This document shows, piece by piece, positions 18,321 through 26,557 of a stretch of 64,000 nt of DNA (position 1 is its first letter; every line of letters starts with the position of its first letter). A program made the position numbers and the translations under genes. Location of the stretch: contig CAJYPV010000026.1 of assembly GCA_913776825.1 (NCBI GenBank), positions 496,001 through 560,000 of the forward strand. The letters run 5' to 3'. The DNA comes from Burkholderiaceae bacterium. Its GTDB lineage: Bacteria; Pseudomonadota; Gammaproteobacteria; Burkholderiales; Burkholderiaceae_C. The notes under the pieces were generated by a model. That model saw only the letters and a list, made by a program, of their open reading frames with translations. It did not search any database and was not told the DNA's origin.

Positions 18321-19238
18321 ATGACTGCGCTCGCCCTGTTGCTGACCGGGGCGCTGACGGCTGTCTCCCTGCCTGCGCTTGCGGCCCCGGAATCGCCGGC
18401 GCGCTTTGCGGCGGCGGCCATGACTTCAAATTCGACGTCGACGTCGAACGCATCGACCCGTGCGAGTGCCCGCCCGGCGGCGACGGCCGTGTCCGCCTGC
18501 CACTGGAATCATCCCGGCGCCGACAGTTTCACCGGCGATCTCGCGGCGGCGGTCGATCGCTATCGCGATCTGCCGCCCGATGTGCGCCACCGCCTGAAGG
18601 CCCGCATGGCGGCGCATGACTACGACGATCTGGTCGATATTTCTCGCGATGAGATCAGCGGCCGACGCGGTTATGCGCCGGAGATCCGCGACATGCATTT
18701 CGGTGAAGGCCGGGTCTGCAGCAGCGTCGATCGCAGCGGCTGGACCGAGATGCACCGCGAGCGGGGTCTGGTCTATTGCGAGGACGGCCACTGTCTGCTG
18801 ATTCCGACCGTGTGTCGCAACCTCAGCCGCATCTCTCGTCTGCCCGGCGATCCGGCGGGACCGCTGGCCGGGCCGACCACCCCGCCGCCGCAGGAGCTGG
18901 TGTTCGATCCTCCGTCCGCCGGCGCACCGCCTGCCGCGACCGATCTCCCGGTGCCACCGCCACTGCCCGGCCCGACACCCTACAGCCTGCCGCCGACGGT
19001 GACGCCACCCGGCTCGGTGCTCACACCGCCATTGATCAGCCTTCCACCGGGAGGCCCGTCAACGACGCCGCCGCTGACCACGCCGCCGGTCATCGTGCTG
19101 CCGCCACGGCCGCCGACGGTCACGCCGATTCCCGCCGTGCCCGAGCCGGGCACCGTGTGGATGTTGGTGGCGGGTCTGGGCGCGTTGGTCGTCTGGCGGC
19201 GCTGGGGAGCTCGACGGGCAACGCCGCATCAGCCGTAG
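18321..19238 (+). CDS. PEP-CTERM sorting-domain protein
   Basis: A 305-residue exported protein. An N-terminal signal peptide ends around ALA/APES (residues 19-23). A middle domain with four or five Cys and a charged, His-containing core (about 55-180) is not recognised. Residues about 190-275 form a Pro-rich spacer of PPP and TPP repeats, and the C-terminus carries the PEP-CTERM signal VPEPGTVWMLVAGLGALVVW followed by Arg residues. PEP-CTERM proteins are processed by exosortase (XrtA/EpsH type) and go to the surface or exopolysaccharide matrix; no exosortase is in this window. AGGAAG sits 5 bases before the ATG. Confidence 0.85.
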   Translation: MTALALLLTGALTAVSLPALAAPESPARFAAAAMTSNSTSTSNASTRASARPAATAVSACHWNHPGADSFTGDLAAAVDRYRDLPPDVRHRLKARMAAHDYDDLVDISRDEISGRRGYAPEIRDMHFGEGRVCSSVDRSGWTEMHRERGLVYCEDGHCLLIPTVCRNLSRISRLPGDPAGPLAGPTTPPPQELVFDPPSAGAPPAATDLPVPPPLPGPTPYSLPPTVTPPGSVLTPPLISLPPGGPSTTPPLTTPPVIVLPPRPPTVTPIPAVPEPGTVWMLVAGLGALVVWRRWGARRATPHQP

Positions 19239-19287
19239 CGCCGACCCGCTGCCGGTCGCGCCCAGTCAAGCGCCAGTCAGGCTGCGC

Positions 19288-21441
19288 TCAGGCCTTGCCG
19301 CGCTTCGAGGTCGTGGGACGCTTCTTCGCGTCGACAGCGGTTTCAGCCGCCGCGACGCGGCGCTTCTTGCCAGCCGCTGTCGCGCTGCCGCGTGTGTCGT
19401 AGCGCTTCAGCCAGTCGAAGAATTCCTGATACCAGAGCTGGCTGTTGCGTGGCTTGAGGACCCAATGGTTCTCGTCCGGGAACCACACCAGTCGGGCATC
19501 GATGCCCTGCGCCTTGAGCGTGTTGTAGTACGCCAGGCCTTGCGCATCGGGCACGCGGTAGTCGAGCTGGCCATGCACCACCAGCGTGGGCGTGCTGAAG
19601 TGCTGCGCGCTGCCGTGCGGGCTTTGCGCCGCCACCCGGGCCGGGTCTTGCCAGTACCAGGTGCCGAGTTCCTTCGCATGCCAGTGGTAGGCGTCGTTGG
19701 CCATCATGGCCTGCCAGTCGAAGCAGCCCGCGTGGCAGATGTAGGCCTGATAGCGACCCGGCGCCACATGGCCATTCATCCACGCAACCATGTAGCCGCC
19801 ATAGCTGCCGCCGGTGGCGAAGACGCGTTCGGGATCGGCCCACGGCTGCTTGAGCAACAGATCGGTGGCGGTCTCGATGTCCTGCAGCTCCAGCTCGGCC
19901 CAGCGATGGGTGATGGAATCCAGGAAGCGGTAGCCGAAGCTCGACGAGCCGTGATAGTTCACGCAGGCCACCACATAGCCCTGCGCGGCCATCGCCTGGT
20001 GGTTCCAGCGCCAGTGCCAGCTGTCGCCGAAGGCCGTGTGCGGTCCGCCATGGATCACATGCATCAGCGGCCAGCGGGTCTTGCCCGGCTTCTTCGCGTC
20101 GAATTCCGGCGGGTAGATCAACCACATCTGCACCAGATCGCCCTGGGCGCCTTCGTACCAGACTTCCTCATGCGCGCCGAAGCGGTGGCTGGCCAGGGAC
20201 TCGTCGTTGAAGCGATCGATGCGGCGCAGCACCGATTCGTCCCCTTCGCCTTCCTGTTCCACCACCGACACCCGCGGCGGGAATTGCACGCTGTCGTGCA
20301 GCACCACCAGCGTGCCGGCCTGCAGCGCGAACTGCGCCATGTGGCCGCCCTCGCTCAGCACGAAGGCCGCCAGCGTCTTCACATCGAAGCGCCACAGATG
20401 GCGACGGCCGCGGTCCTCGGCGCAGAACAGCACGCCCAGGTCGTCCTCGTCCCAGCGCAGCGGCGCGGCGACTTCATGGTCCCAGTCTTCCGACAGCACC
20501 GCCCAGTGGCCGTGGGTGTCCAGCACCGCCAGGCCATACGGCATGGTGTGCTTGCGGGCCTGATGGCTGGCGAGGAAGGCCACATGGTGACCCGCATGGC
20601 TGTAGCTGGGTGCGAGCAGATCCCACTCCGCGTCTTCGAGCAAGACCTGGATCCGGCCGGAGCGCACCTCCACCTCGGCCAGCGCATGGCAGTTCTCCAG
20701 CAGCTTGCGCTCGCCCGGATCGAAGCTGAACGCGATGCGGCGACCGTCGGGCGAGATGTCGAAGGTGGTGGCATCCGGCTCGGCCCGGCTGAGCTCGTAC
20801 GGAGTGCCTTCGAACAGGTCGCGCACCCGGCCATCGGCCACCTCGACCACATGCAGATGCGGCACCCGGCCCATCGGCAGCGAGTGGTCCCAGAAGCGGA
20901 AGAAGGCCTCTTCGGTGCGGTAGGCGCTGTCCTTGCGGTCCTTCTCGGCCTGACGCACCTTGCCTTGCGCCGACTGGCCCTTCACCGTCGGATCGACCCA
21001 GGACACGAAGGCCAGGCGGCGACCGTCCGGAAACCACTTGAAGGCCTCGACACCGAACGGCATCTGGGTGAGCCGCCGCGCCTCGCCGCCATCGGGCGGG
21101 ATCAGGTAGAGCTGTGGTGATTCGTCCTTGTCGCCTTCCTGATCACGGCGGGCGATGAAGGCGATCTGGTCGCCCTGCGGGCTCCATTGCGGCTGGCCAT
21201 CCTTCTCGCCGGCCTGCGTCAGCCGCCGAGGCTCACCGCCCAGCGTCGACAGCAGCCACAGCGACGTGGCGCCGCTGTTCTTCTCCATGTCGTAGCGGGT
21301 GACCGGCACGACCACCTGCGCGCCATCCGGCGACAGGCTGGGCGCGCCGACCCGGTCCATGCGCCAGAGGGCGTCGACATCGAACACAGGGGCAGCGGGG
21401 GAGGTCGTCTTCGAGGACGTTTTCTTCTTGTCGGCGGGCAT
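19288..21441 (-). CDS. S9-family prolyl oligopeptidase/acylaminoacyl peptidase
   Basis: A 717-residue serine peptidase. The N-terminal half is a seven-bladed beta-propeller (LSPDGAQVVV, WSPQGDQIAFIARR, SPDGRRIAFSFDPG) that gates access; the C-terminal alpha/beta-hydrolase domain carries the nucleophile motif GGSYGGYM, the Asp in HGQLDYRVP and the His in PDENHWVL. The triad is complete. There is no signal peptide, so it is probably cytosolic and acts on short peptides or acylated N-termini. The start ATG at 21441 overlaps the last base of the GNAT stop (TGATG), which is preferred over the long upstream extension of the open frame, because that extension lies inside the GNAT gene. The tail is Lys/Arg/Ala-rich. 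Confidence 0.92.
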   Translation of the reverse strand: MPADKKKTSSKTTSPAAPVFDVDALWRMDRVGAPSLSPDGAQVVVPVTRYDMEKNSGATSLWLLSTLGGEPRRLTQAGEKDGQPQWSPQGDQIAFIARRDQEGDKDESPQLYLIPPDGGEARRLTQMPFGVEAFKWFPDGRRLAFVSWVDPTVKGQSAQGKVRQAEKDRKDSAYRTEEAFFRFWDHSLPMGRVPHLHVVEVADGRVRDLFEGTPYELSRAEPDATTFDISPDGRRIAFSFDPGERKLLENCHALAEVEVRSGRIQVLLEDAEWDLLAPSYSHAGHHVAFLASHQARKHTMPYGLAVLDTHGHWAVLSEDWDHEVAAPLRWDEDDLGVLFCAEDRGRRHLWRFDVKTLAAFVLSEGGHMAQFALQAGTLVVLHDSVQFPPRVSVVEQEGEGDESVLRRIDRFNDESLASHRFGAHEEVWYEGAQGDLVQMWLIYPPEFDAKKPGKTRWPLMHVIHGGPHTAFGDSWHWRWNHQAMAAQGYVVACVNYHGSSSFGYRFLDSITHRWAELELQDIETATDLLLKQPWADPERVFATGGSYGGYMVAWMNGHVAPGRYQAYICHAGCFDWQAMMANDAYHWHAKELGTWYWQDPARVAAQSPHGSAQHFSTPTLVVHGQLDYRVPDAQGLAYYNTLKAQGIDARLVWFPDENHWVLKPRNSQLWYQEFFDWLKRYDTRGSATAAGKKRRVAAAETAVDAKKRPTTSKRGKA

Positions 21442-22049
21442 CAGGCGCTCCGGGGTTGGTCCAGTTGCCACTGGAGATGGGTCTTCACCGTCGGCCATTC
21501 CGGGGCGGTGATGCTGTAGACGCAGGTGTCGCGCAGCGTGCCGTCGGGCATGCGCAGATGGGCGCGCAAGATGCCGTCCAGTTGCGCGCCCAGCCGTTCG
21601 ATCGCCCGACGGCTTTGCTGGTTCAGGCGATGGGTGCGGAATTCGACGGCGATGCAGCCCAGACGCTCGAAGGCGTCGGTGAGCAGCAGCCGCTTGCTCT
21701 CGGTATTCAACCCGCTGCGCTGCGCGCTGGCGCGGGTCCAGGTGGAGCCGATCTCGACGCGTCGATTCACCGCATCGATGTGCATGAAGGTGGTCATGCC
21801 GGCGATCCGGCCGCTGGCATCCCGCACGATGAAGGGATTCATCGAGCCGGCGTCGCGCAGGGCCAGCCGGCGGTCGATCTCGGCGGCCATCCGCTCCGGC
21901 GACGGCACGGTGGTGTACCAGAGCTTCCACAGCTCGCCATCGCGGACGGCGTCGATCAGGCCGTCCAGGTGATCGTGCGAGAGCGGCTCCAGTCGCGCGA
22001 GCCGGCCGGTCAGGGTGACCGGGCGGGTGAAGTCGTTCAACGGGGTCAT
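21441..22049 (-). CDS. GNAT-family N-acetyltransferase (RimJ/RimL-like)
   Basis: A 202-residue acetyl-CoA-dependent acetyltransferase. The fold is recognisable from the N-terminal LTGRLARLEPLSHDHL, the strand GRIAGMTTFMHIDAVNRRVEIGSTWT and the motif A region SAQRSGLNTESKRLLLTDAF, then VEFRTHRLNQQSRRAIERLGA, which is typical of RimJ/RimL-type enzymes acting on protein N-termini or small molecules. The pantetheine loop RSGLNT departs from the classical QxxGxG. The substrate cannot be inferred. It precedes the S9 peptidase with a one-base overlap and follows the small membrane gene by 7 bp, forming one leftward unit. Confidence 0.87.
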   Translation of the reverse strand: MTPLNDFTRPVTLTGRLARLEPLSHDHLDGLIDAVRDGELWKLWYTTVPSPERMAAEIDRRLALRDAGSMNPFIVRDASGRIAGMTTFMHIDAVNRRVEIGSTWTRASAQRSGLNTESKRLLLTDAFERLGCIAVEFRTHRLNQQSRRAIERLGAQLDGILRAHLRMPDGTLRDTCVYSITAPEWPTVKTHLQWQLDQPRSA

Positions 22050-22056
22050 GCGGCGC

Positions 22057-22281
22057 TCACGGGCGCGGCGCGCCGAGCAGCCACCGACGCAGCAGCCAGC
22101 GGCAGCCGCCCATGCCGGCGAGGATCAGCAGCAGCCCGAGGATCTGCGATGTGCCCCAGCCGGCGCTGCCGATGAAGTCCCAGCCCAGCCAGCGGCCGAG
22201 GAACAAACCCAGCGCACCGCCGAGGACAAAGCCGATCGCGTCGGCCAGCGCAGCGCGCCAGGCGCCGGATTGCGGAGTCAT
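22057..22281 (-). CDS. Small two-helix membrane protein, unknown
   Basis: A 74-residue protein with two predicted membrane helices (about residues 10-30 and 43-62), separated by a WGTSQ turn, and an Arg-rich end. It has Gly-zipper-like spacing (GGALGLFLGRWLG) in the first helix. I do not recognise a family. It lies 10 bp downstream of the MoxR gene and 7 bp upstream of the GNAT gene, all leftward, which supports it being real. No functional claim is made. Confidence 0.6.
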   Translation of the reverse strand: MTPQSGAWRAALADAIGFVLGGALGLFLGRWLGWDFIGSAGWGTSQILGLLLILAGMGGCRWLLRRWLLGAPRP

Positions 22282-22291
22282 CAGGCCGGCC

Positions 22292-23134
22292 TCAGCGGTT
22301 GCGGCTTTGCATGTAGACCAGTTTCTCGAAGAGGGACAGGTCTTGCTCGTTCTTCAACAGCGCGCCGACCAGCGGCGGAATGGCCACCTTCTCGTCCTGC
22401 GTCTGCAGGGCTTCCAGCGGGATGTCCTCGGCCAGCAGCAGCTTGAGCCAGTCGATCAGCTCCGAGGTGCTGGGCTTCTTCTTCAGGCCCGGCAACTTGC
22501 GCACGTCGTAGAAGGTCTTCAGCGCGGCGGCCAGCAGGTCCTTCTTCAGATCGGGGAAGTGCACATCGACGATCGCCTGCATCGTGTCCGCTTCCGGGAA
22601 CTTGATGTAGTGGAAGAAGCAGCGGCGCAGGAAGGCGTCCGGCAGTTCCTTCTCATTGTTGGAGGTGATGAACACCAGCGGCCGGTGCTTGGCTCGCACC
22701 CATTCGCGGGTTTCGTAGACGTAGAACTCCATGCGGTCGAGTTCACGCAGCAGGTCGTTGGGGAATTCGATGTCCGCCTTGTCGATCTCGTCGATCAGCA
22801 GCGCCACCGGCGATTCGGCGGTGAAGGCCTGCCACAGCGTGCCCTTGACGATGTAGTTGGAGATGTCGCGGACCTTGTCGTCGCCGAGCTGGCTGTCGCG
22901 CAGGCGGCTCACCGCGTCATATTCATACAGGCCCTGCTGGGCCTTGGTGGTGCTCTTCACATGCCACTGCAGCAGCGGCAGGCCCAGGGACTTGGCCACC
23001 TCTTCAGCGAGCAGCGTCTTGCCGGTGCCGGGCTCGCCCTTGACCAGCAAGGGGCGCTGCAGGGTGATCGCCGCATTCACCGCCAGCATCAGGTCGGGCG
23101 TGGCGACATAGTCCTGGGAACCTTTGAATTTCAT
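22292..23134 (-). CDS. MoxR-family AAA+ ATPase
   Basis: A 280-residue AAA+ ATPase of the MoxR group, chaperone-like proteins that remodel or load cofactors into partner complexes together with vWA proteins. Walker A GEPGTGKT is at about residues 37-44, Walker B LLIDEIDKAD near 113-122, the sensor-1 FITSNNEKELPDAFLRRC block (including the arginine finger region) at about 153-170, and a small helical lid follows. Length is normal. In related genomes this subtype is usually found beside a vWA gene like the one at 15495-16676; here seven kilobases of unrelated genes lie between them. First gene of a leftward run: MoxR, small membrane protein, GNAT, S9 peptidase. Confidence 0.9.
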   Translation of the reverse strand: MKFKGSQDYVATPDLMLAVNAAITLQRPLLVKGEPGTGKTLLAEEVAKSLGLPLLQWHVKSTTKAQQGLYEYDAVSRLRDSQLGDDKVRDISNYIVKGTLWQAFTAESPVALLIDEIDKADIEFPNDLLRELDRMEFYVYETREWVRAKHRPLVFITSNNEKELPDAFLRRCFFHYIKFPEADTMQAIVDVHFPDLKKDLLAAALKTFYDVRKLPGLKKKPSTSELIDWLKLLLAEDIPLEALQTQDEKVAIPPLVGALLKNEQDLSLFEKLVYMQSRNR

Positions 23135-23189
23135 GAGCGATCTCTAGGAATGGTCTGCATCACCGTAGCGCAGAGGGTGAAAACCAGTA

Positions 23190-23209
23190 TATAGGGCCCC
23201 CCCTATAAT
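23190..23209. promoter_or_regulatory. Palindromic site overlapping a -10 hexamer upstream of cytochrome c
   Basis: TATAGGG-CCCC-CCCTATA (23190-23207) is a perfect inverted repeat, and its right arm runs into TATAAT (23204-23209), a consensus -10 for the rightward cytochrome gene 32 bp downstream. A regulator bound here would cover both this promoter and the divergent MoxR start. Palindromes with an A/T-rich edge and a G/C-run centre recall CsoR/RcnR-type metal-repressor operators, but no such gene is in view. Confidence 0.5.
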
Positions 23210-23240
23210 CGCGCCGCCCCAAATCCTCGATGATGGGACC

Positions 23241-23954
23241 ATGAGAAAACAACTGCAGATCTCCCTCGCGTTGGTGCTGGCTGGAAGTGCTTTTGTTGTA
23301 TCGGCTCAGACAGCTGCATCCACATCCACGCCGGCGCCGGGACAAGCGCCGGCACCCACCCCCGCTGCCGCGCCGCCGGCAGCCAATGCTCCGGTCCAGG
23401 CCAAGGTGGCCATGTGCATCGGATGCCATGGCATTCCGGGTTATCAGGCCACCTTCCCCGAAGTGCACAAGGTGCCGATGATCTCGGGCCAGAACGCCAA
23501 GTACATCGGCGCCGCGCTCAACGCGTATGCGAAGGGCGAGCGCAAGCACCCGACGATGCGCGGCATTGCCCAATCGCTCACCGAGCAGGACATCGCCGAG
23601 ATCTCCACCTTCTATGAACAGCAGGTGAAGATCGATCCGGTGCCCGCGACCGTCGAGCCGCCCGCCGCCGTCAAGGCCCTGCTGGACAAGGGCAACTGCG
23701 CCAGCTGCCACGGCGCCAACTTCAGCAAGCCGATCGACGGGACCTATCCCAAGATCGCCGGCCAGCATGCCGACTATCTGTATGTGGCGCTGAAGTCCTA
23801 CCAGACCGAAGGCAAGCCCTATGTCGGTCGCGGCAACGCGATCATGGCCGGGCAGGTCAAGCAGTTCAGCCATGCGGAACTCAAGACCCTGGCCAAATAT
23901 CTGGCCACGCTGCCCGGTGAACTGCGCACCGTGCCGCAGTCGAAATTCCGGTGA
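23241..23954 (+). CDS. Diheme cytochrome c (cytochrome c4/c553-like)
   Basis: A 237-residue periplasmic electron carrier. The signal peptide ends at about VSA/QTA (residue 22), followed by a Pro/Ala-rich linker to about 52. There are two class I cytochrome c domains with heme attachment motifs CIGCH (about residue 59) and CASCH (about 155). Candidate distal Met ligands are in VPMISGQN or PTMRG for the first heme and NAIMAGQV for the second. The two-domain layout matches cytochrome c4, which delivers electrons to terminal oxidases. GGGACC precedes the ATG, and a TATAAT-containing palindrome lies upstream. A strong terminator follows at 23990. Confidence 0.9.
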   Translation: MRKQLQISLALVLAGSAFVVSAQTAASTSTPAPGQAPAPTPAAAPPAANAPVQAKVAMCIGCHGIPGYQATFPEVHKVPMISGQNAKYIGAALNAYAKGERKHPTMRGIAQSLTEQDIAEISTFYEQQVKIDPVPATVEPPAAVKALLDKGNCASCHGANFSKPIDGTYPKIAGQHADYLYVALKSYQTEGKPYVGRGNAIMAGQVKQFSHAELKTLAKYLATLPGELRTVPQSKFR

Positions 23955-23989
23955 TCGACCGCCCGCAATAAATTCACGCTTCGCCGTGG

Positions 23990-24015
23990 AGCCGCCCCCG
24001 ATGGGCGGCTTTTTT
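23990..24015 (+). terminator. Rho-independent terminator after cytochrome c
   Basis: A perfect 8-bp stem AGCCGCCC/GGGCGGCT with a CCGAT loop is followed by six T. It starts 36 bp after the cytochrome stop and ends the rightward transcript before the HD-GYP gene. Confidence 0.9.
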
Positions 24016-24084
24016 GTGGGTTGATCCCTGTGCGGGTCGGGGCGCCGGCGCCATACTGTGTGGTTCCGGTCGACGCCGTTCCTC

Positions 24085-25356
24085 ATGCTGAAGAAGATCC
24101 CGACTCAACAAGTTCGCCTGGGCATGTATTTGCACGGGATGGAAGGCTCCTGGCTGTCCCATCCGTTCTGGAAGACCAAGTTCGTTTTGGCCGACCCGAA
24201 CGATGTGAAGGCCTTGAAGGCCAGCGGCGTCCCCTTTTGCTGGATCGACGCGTCGCAGGGACTGGATGTCGACAGTCCGGCCGACACCGGCGTCTCCCTC
24301 AAGCCCTCCGCGCCCGCCGAGCCGCCCGCAGCCTCTGCCGCTGCCGCCGCGCCCAGCGCGCCGCAGGCGCCCGCGCTCATCAGCGCCGAGTCCCGCCCGG
24401 AGCTCAGCACCGCCCCGGCCAGCATGGGCGAGGAGCTCGAACGGGCCGCCCAGGTCGTCAACAAGTCGAAGCAGGCGGTGATCAGCCTGTTCGGCGAAGC
24501 GCGCCTGGGCAAGGCGGTCGATGCGGAGCAATGCCTGCCCCTGGTCGAGGAAGTCGCCAATTCCGTCGCCCGCAATCCGTCGGCGCTGATCAGCCTGGCC
24601 CGGCTCAAGACCAAGGACGATTACACCTACATGCATTCGGTGGCGGTCTGCGCGCTGATGGTGTCGCTCTCGCGCCAGATGGGCCTGGACGAAGCCGCCA
24701 CCCGCGAAGCCGGCCTGGCGGGGCTGCTGCACGATGTCGGCAAGATGGCCATGCCGATGGATGTGCTCAACAAGCCCGGCGCGCTCACCGATGATGAATT
24801 CGCCATCATGCGCGGCCATCCCACGCGCGGCTACGAGATGCTGCTCGAAGGCACCGCCGTGCCGGAGTCGGCGCTGGACGTGGCGCTACACCACCACGAG
24901 AAGATGGATGGCACCGGCTATCCCTCCAAGCTGGCCGGCGAGAACATCACCCTGCTGTCCCGCATGGGCGCGGTCTGCGACGTGTACGACGCGATCACCT
25001 CCAACCGTCCATACAAGACCGCCTGGGACCCGGCGTCCTCGCTGGCGCGCATGGCGCAGTGGAAGGGGCATTTCGATCCGCTGGTGTTCCAGGCCTTCGT
25101 GAAGAGCGTCGGCATCTATCCGGTCGGCACGCTGGTCAAGCTGCAGTCCGGCCGCCTGGCCGTGGTGCTGGACCAGAACACCACCGCGCTGACGGCGCCA
25201 CGGGTGCGGGTCTTCTACTCGACCAAGTCGCAGATGCCGATCCCGACCCAGGTGCTGGACCTGTCCTCGCCCTCGGCCGGTGACCGCATCGTGGGCCGCG
25301 AGGATCCGGCCACCTGGGGCTTCCAGCGGCTGGATGATCTCTGGCAGCAGGCCTGA
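24085..25356 (+). CDS. HD-GYP-domain cyclic-di-GMP phosphodiesterase with DUF3391
   Basis: A 423-residue cytosolic protein predicted to break c-di-GMP down to GMP. Residues 1-65 are the DUF3391 domain that often precedes HD-GYP (LKKIPTQQVRLGMYLHGMEG). An Ala/Pro-rich linker (about 75-110) leads to the HD-GYP domain at about 175-350, with LLHDVGK as the HD motif, HHHEKMDGTGYP as the GYP motif and SRMGAVCDVYDAITSNRPYK as the following metal-ligand region. All look intact. ATG at 24085 is preferred because it begins directly at the DUF3391 consensus; a GTG at 24058 would add nine residues. With the EAL protein at 16815, this gives two c-di-GMP phosphodiesterases and no GGDEF protein in the window. 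Confidence 0.9.
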   Translation: MLKKIPTQQVRLGMYLHGMEGSWLSHPFWKTKFVLADPNDVKALKASGVPFCWIDASQGLDVDSPADTGVSLKPSAPAEPPAASAAAAAPSAPQAPALISAESRPELSTAPASMGEELERAAQVVNKSKQAVISLFGEARLGKAVDAEQCLPLVEEVANSVARNPSALISLARLKTKDDYTYMHSVAVCALMVSLSRQMGLDEAATREAGLAGLLHDVGKMAMPMDVLNKPGALTDDEFAIMRGHPTRGYEMLLEGTAVPESALDVALHHHEKMDGTGYPSKLAGENITLLSRMGAVCDVYDAITSNRPYKTAWDPASSLARMAQWKGHFDPLVFQAFVKSVGIYPVGTLVKLQSGRLAVVLDQNTTALTAPRVRVFYSTKSQMPIPTQVLDLSSPSAGDRIVGREDPATWGFQRLDDLWQQA

Positions 25357-25360
25357 ACGC

Positions 25361-25420
25361 GTCGGTGAGCGCGCAGGTGAACGCGCAAGTGAGCGCGTCG
25401 GTGAACGTGTCGATGATCGC
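25361..25420. repeat. Five tandem 12-bp imperfect repeats
   Basis: Five units of the form GYMRRTGADCGY follow each other directly (GTCGGTGAGCGC, GCAGGTGAACGC, GCAAGTGAGCGC, GTCGGTGAACGT, GTCGATGATCGC), and a partial unit overlaps the HD-GYP stop. The array lies between that stop and the ureD start 40 bp away. The 12-bp period keeps reading frame. Confidence 0.7.
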
Positions 25421-25459
25421 GCCCTCGCATGCGGCGGCGCCGATCTAACATCCGGCCCC

Positions 25460-26410
25460 ATGCATGCGCCCCGAGACGCGTCCCTGAACGCGCCAGCCGA
25501 CCTCCGCGATCCCGCCGATCCTCGATCGATCGATCCCGTCATGCCGTCCGGCGACGCCCACGCGACGCCCCCCGCCAAGCGCTGGCTGGCGCGGCTCGAC
25601 GCCCGCTATCGGCAAGCGCATGGCCGCTGCCAGGTGCATCACCAGCACGAGGGGCCGCTGCGCTTGCTGAAGAGTCTCTATCCCGAGGGCGACCGCATTT
25701 GCCACAGCGTGCTGGTGCATCCGCCGAGCGGCCTGGTCGGCGGCGACACCCTGGACATCCGGCTGACGGTGGAAGAGGGCGCGCATGCGCTGATCACCAC
25801 ACCCGGCGCCACCCGGTTCTATCGCAGCCCGAGCGGCGCGCCGGCCACCCAGCGCGTGGCCGCGACGCTCGCCCCCGGCGCGCGGCTGGAATGGCTGCCG
25901 CTGGAGGCGATTGCGTATCCGGGCTGCGAGGCCTTCAACGACGCGTGTTTCACGCTCGCCCCGGGCGCCGAGCTGCTGGCCTGGGACATCACCGCGCTGG
26001 GCTTGCCGGGCGCGGGACAGGTCTTCGATCACGGGCGCTTCACCCAGCGTCTGGAGATTCCGGGCGTCTGGCTGGAGCACGGCGTGCTCGCCGCCCAGGA
26101 TGCACTGCTGATGGATGGCGCGCTCGGGCTGGCCGGTCAGCGCTGTCTGGGCACGCTGGTGTTTGCCGCGGGTGGCGGGCTGTCGCGGGAGCGGCGCGAG
26201 CAGGCCCTCGACGCCGTCCGCGCACGGATCGAGGCCGATCCGCTGCGCACCCTGGCCGGCGCGACGGCCGCCCAGGATGGCGTGCTGGTGGTGCGGGCGC
26301 TGGGCCCGGTGGTGGAGCCGGTGGCCGACCTGTTGCGCCGCTGCTGGGGCGCCTGGCGCGAAGCGCTGTGGGGGCTGCCGGGCACGGCGCCCCGGCTGTG
26401 GTCGACCTGA
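25460..26410 (+). CDS. ureD: Urease accessory protein UreD
   Basis: A 316-residue chaperone that binds apo-urease and, with UreF and UreG, delivers nickel through an internal tunnel. Family blocks are present in order: GPLRLLKSLYPEG, HPPSGLVGGDTLDI, HALITTPGATRFYRS, LEWLPLEAIAYPG, WDITALGLPG and a C-terminal region with AQDGVLVVRALG. The start ATG at 25460 (MHAPRDAS) is chosen because the open frame upstream runs through the 12-bp tandem repeats and the HD-GYP gene. The first 40 residues are a poorly conserved extension. ureD normally heads the urease operon; here it stands alone, 28 kb from ureA, so it must be expressed from its own promoter or with the HD-GYP gene. Confidence 0.93.
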   Translation: MHAPRDASLNAPADLRDPADPRSIDPVMPSGDAHATPPAKRWLARLDARYRQAHGRCQVHHQHEGPLRLLKSLYPEGDRICHSVLVHPPSGLVGGDTLDIRLTVEEGAHALITTPGATRFYRSPSGAPATQRVAATLAPGARLEWLPLEAIAYPGCEAFNDACFTLAPGAELLAWDITALGLPGAGQVFDHGRFTQRLEIPGVWLEHGVLAAQDALLMDGALGLAGQRCLGTLVFAAGGGLSRERREQALDAVRARIEADPLRTLAGATAAQDGVLVVRALGPVVEPVADLLRRCWGAWREALWGLPGTAPRLWST

Positions 26411-26447
26411 TCGCGCCTGGACATCGCCCCGACGCCGCCCCAAACAA

Positions 26448-26487
26448 GCCGGGCCCGAGCGGGACGGATGTCCCGGTCGGACCCGGC
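26448..26487. terminator. Long hairpin downstream of ureD
   Basis: Arms 26448-26465 and 26470-26487 are 18 bp each with 16 pairs and a GGAT loop. No T-run follows, so it may end transcription bidirectionally with help or simply protect the ureD mRNA. It lies between the rightward ureD and the leftward small gene at 26558. Confidence 0.6.
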
Positions 26488-26557
26488 GGTCAGTCGTTTG
26501 CAGGAGAAGATCAGGCGGAATCGCTGCAGGACCGAGGCTGAACCCGGCCCTCGTCGA

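Noticed and set aside
21442..21930. N-terminal extension of the S9 peptidase frame
   Set aside because: It lies inside the GNAT gene in another frame, has Arg/His-rich non-coding character, and ATG 21441 gives the normal peptidase length.
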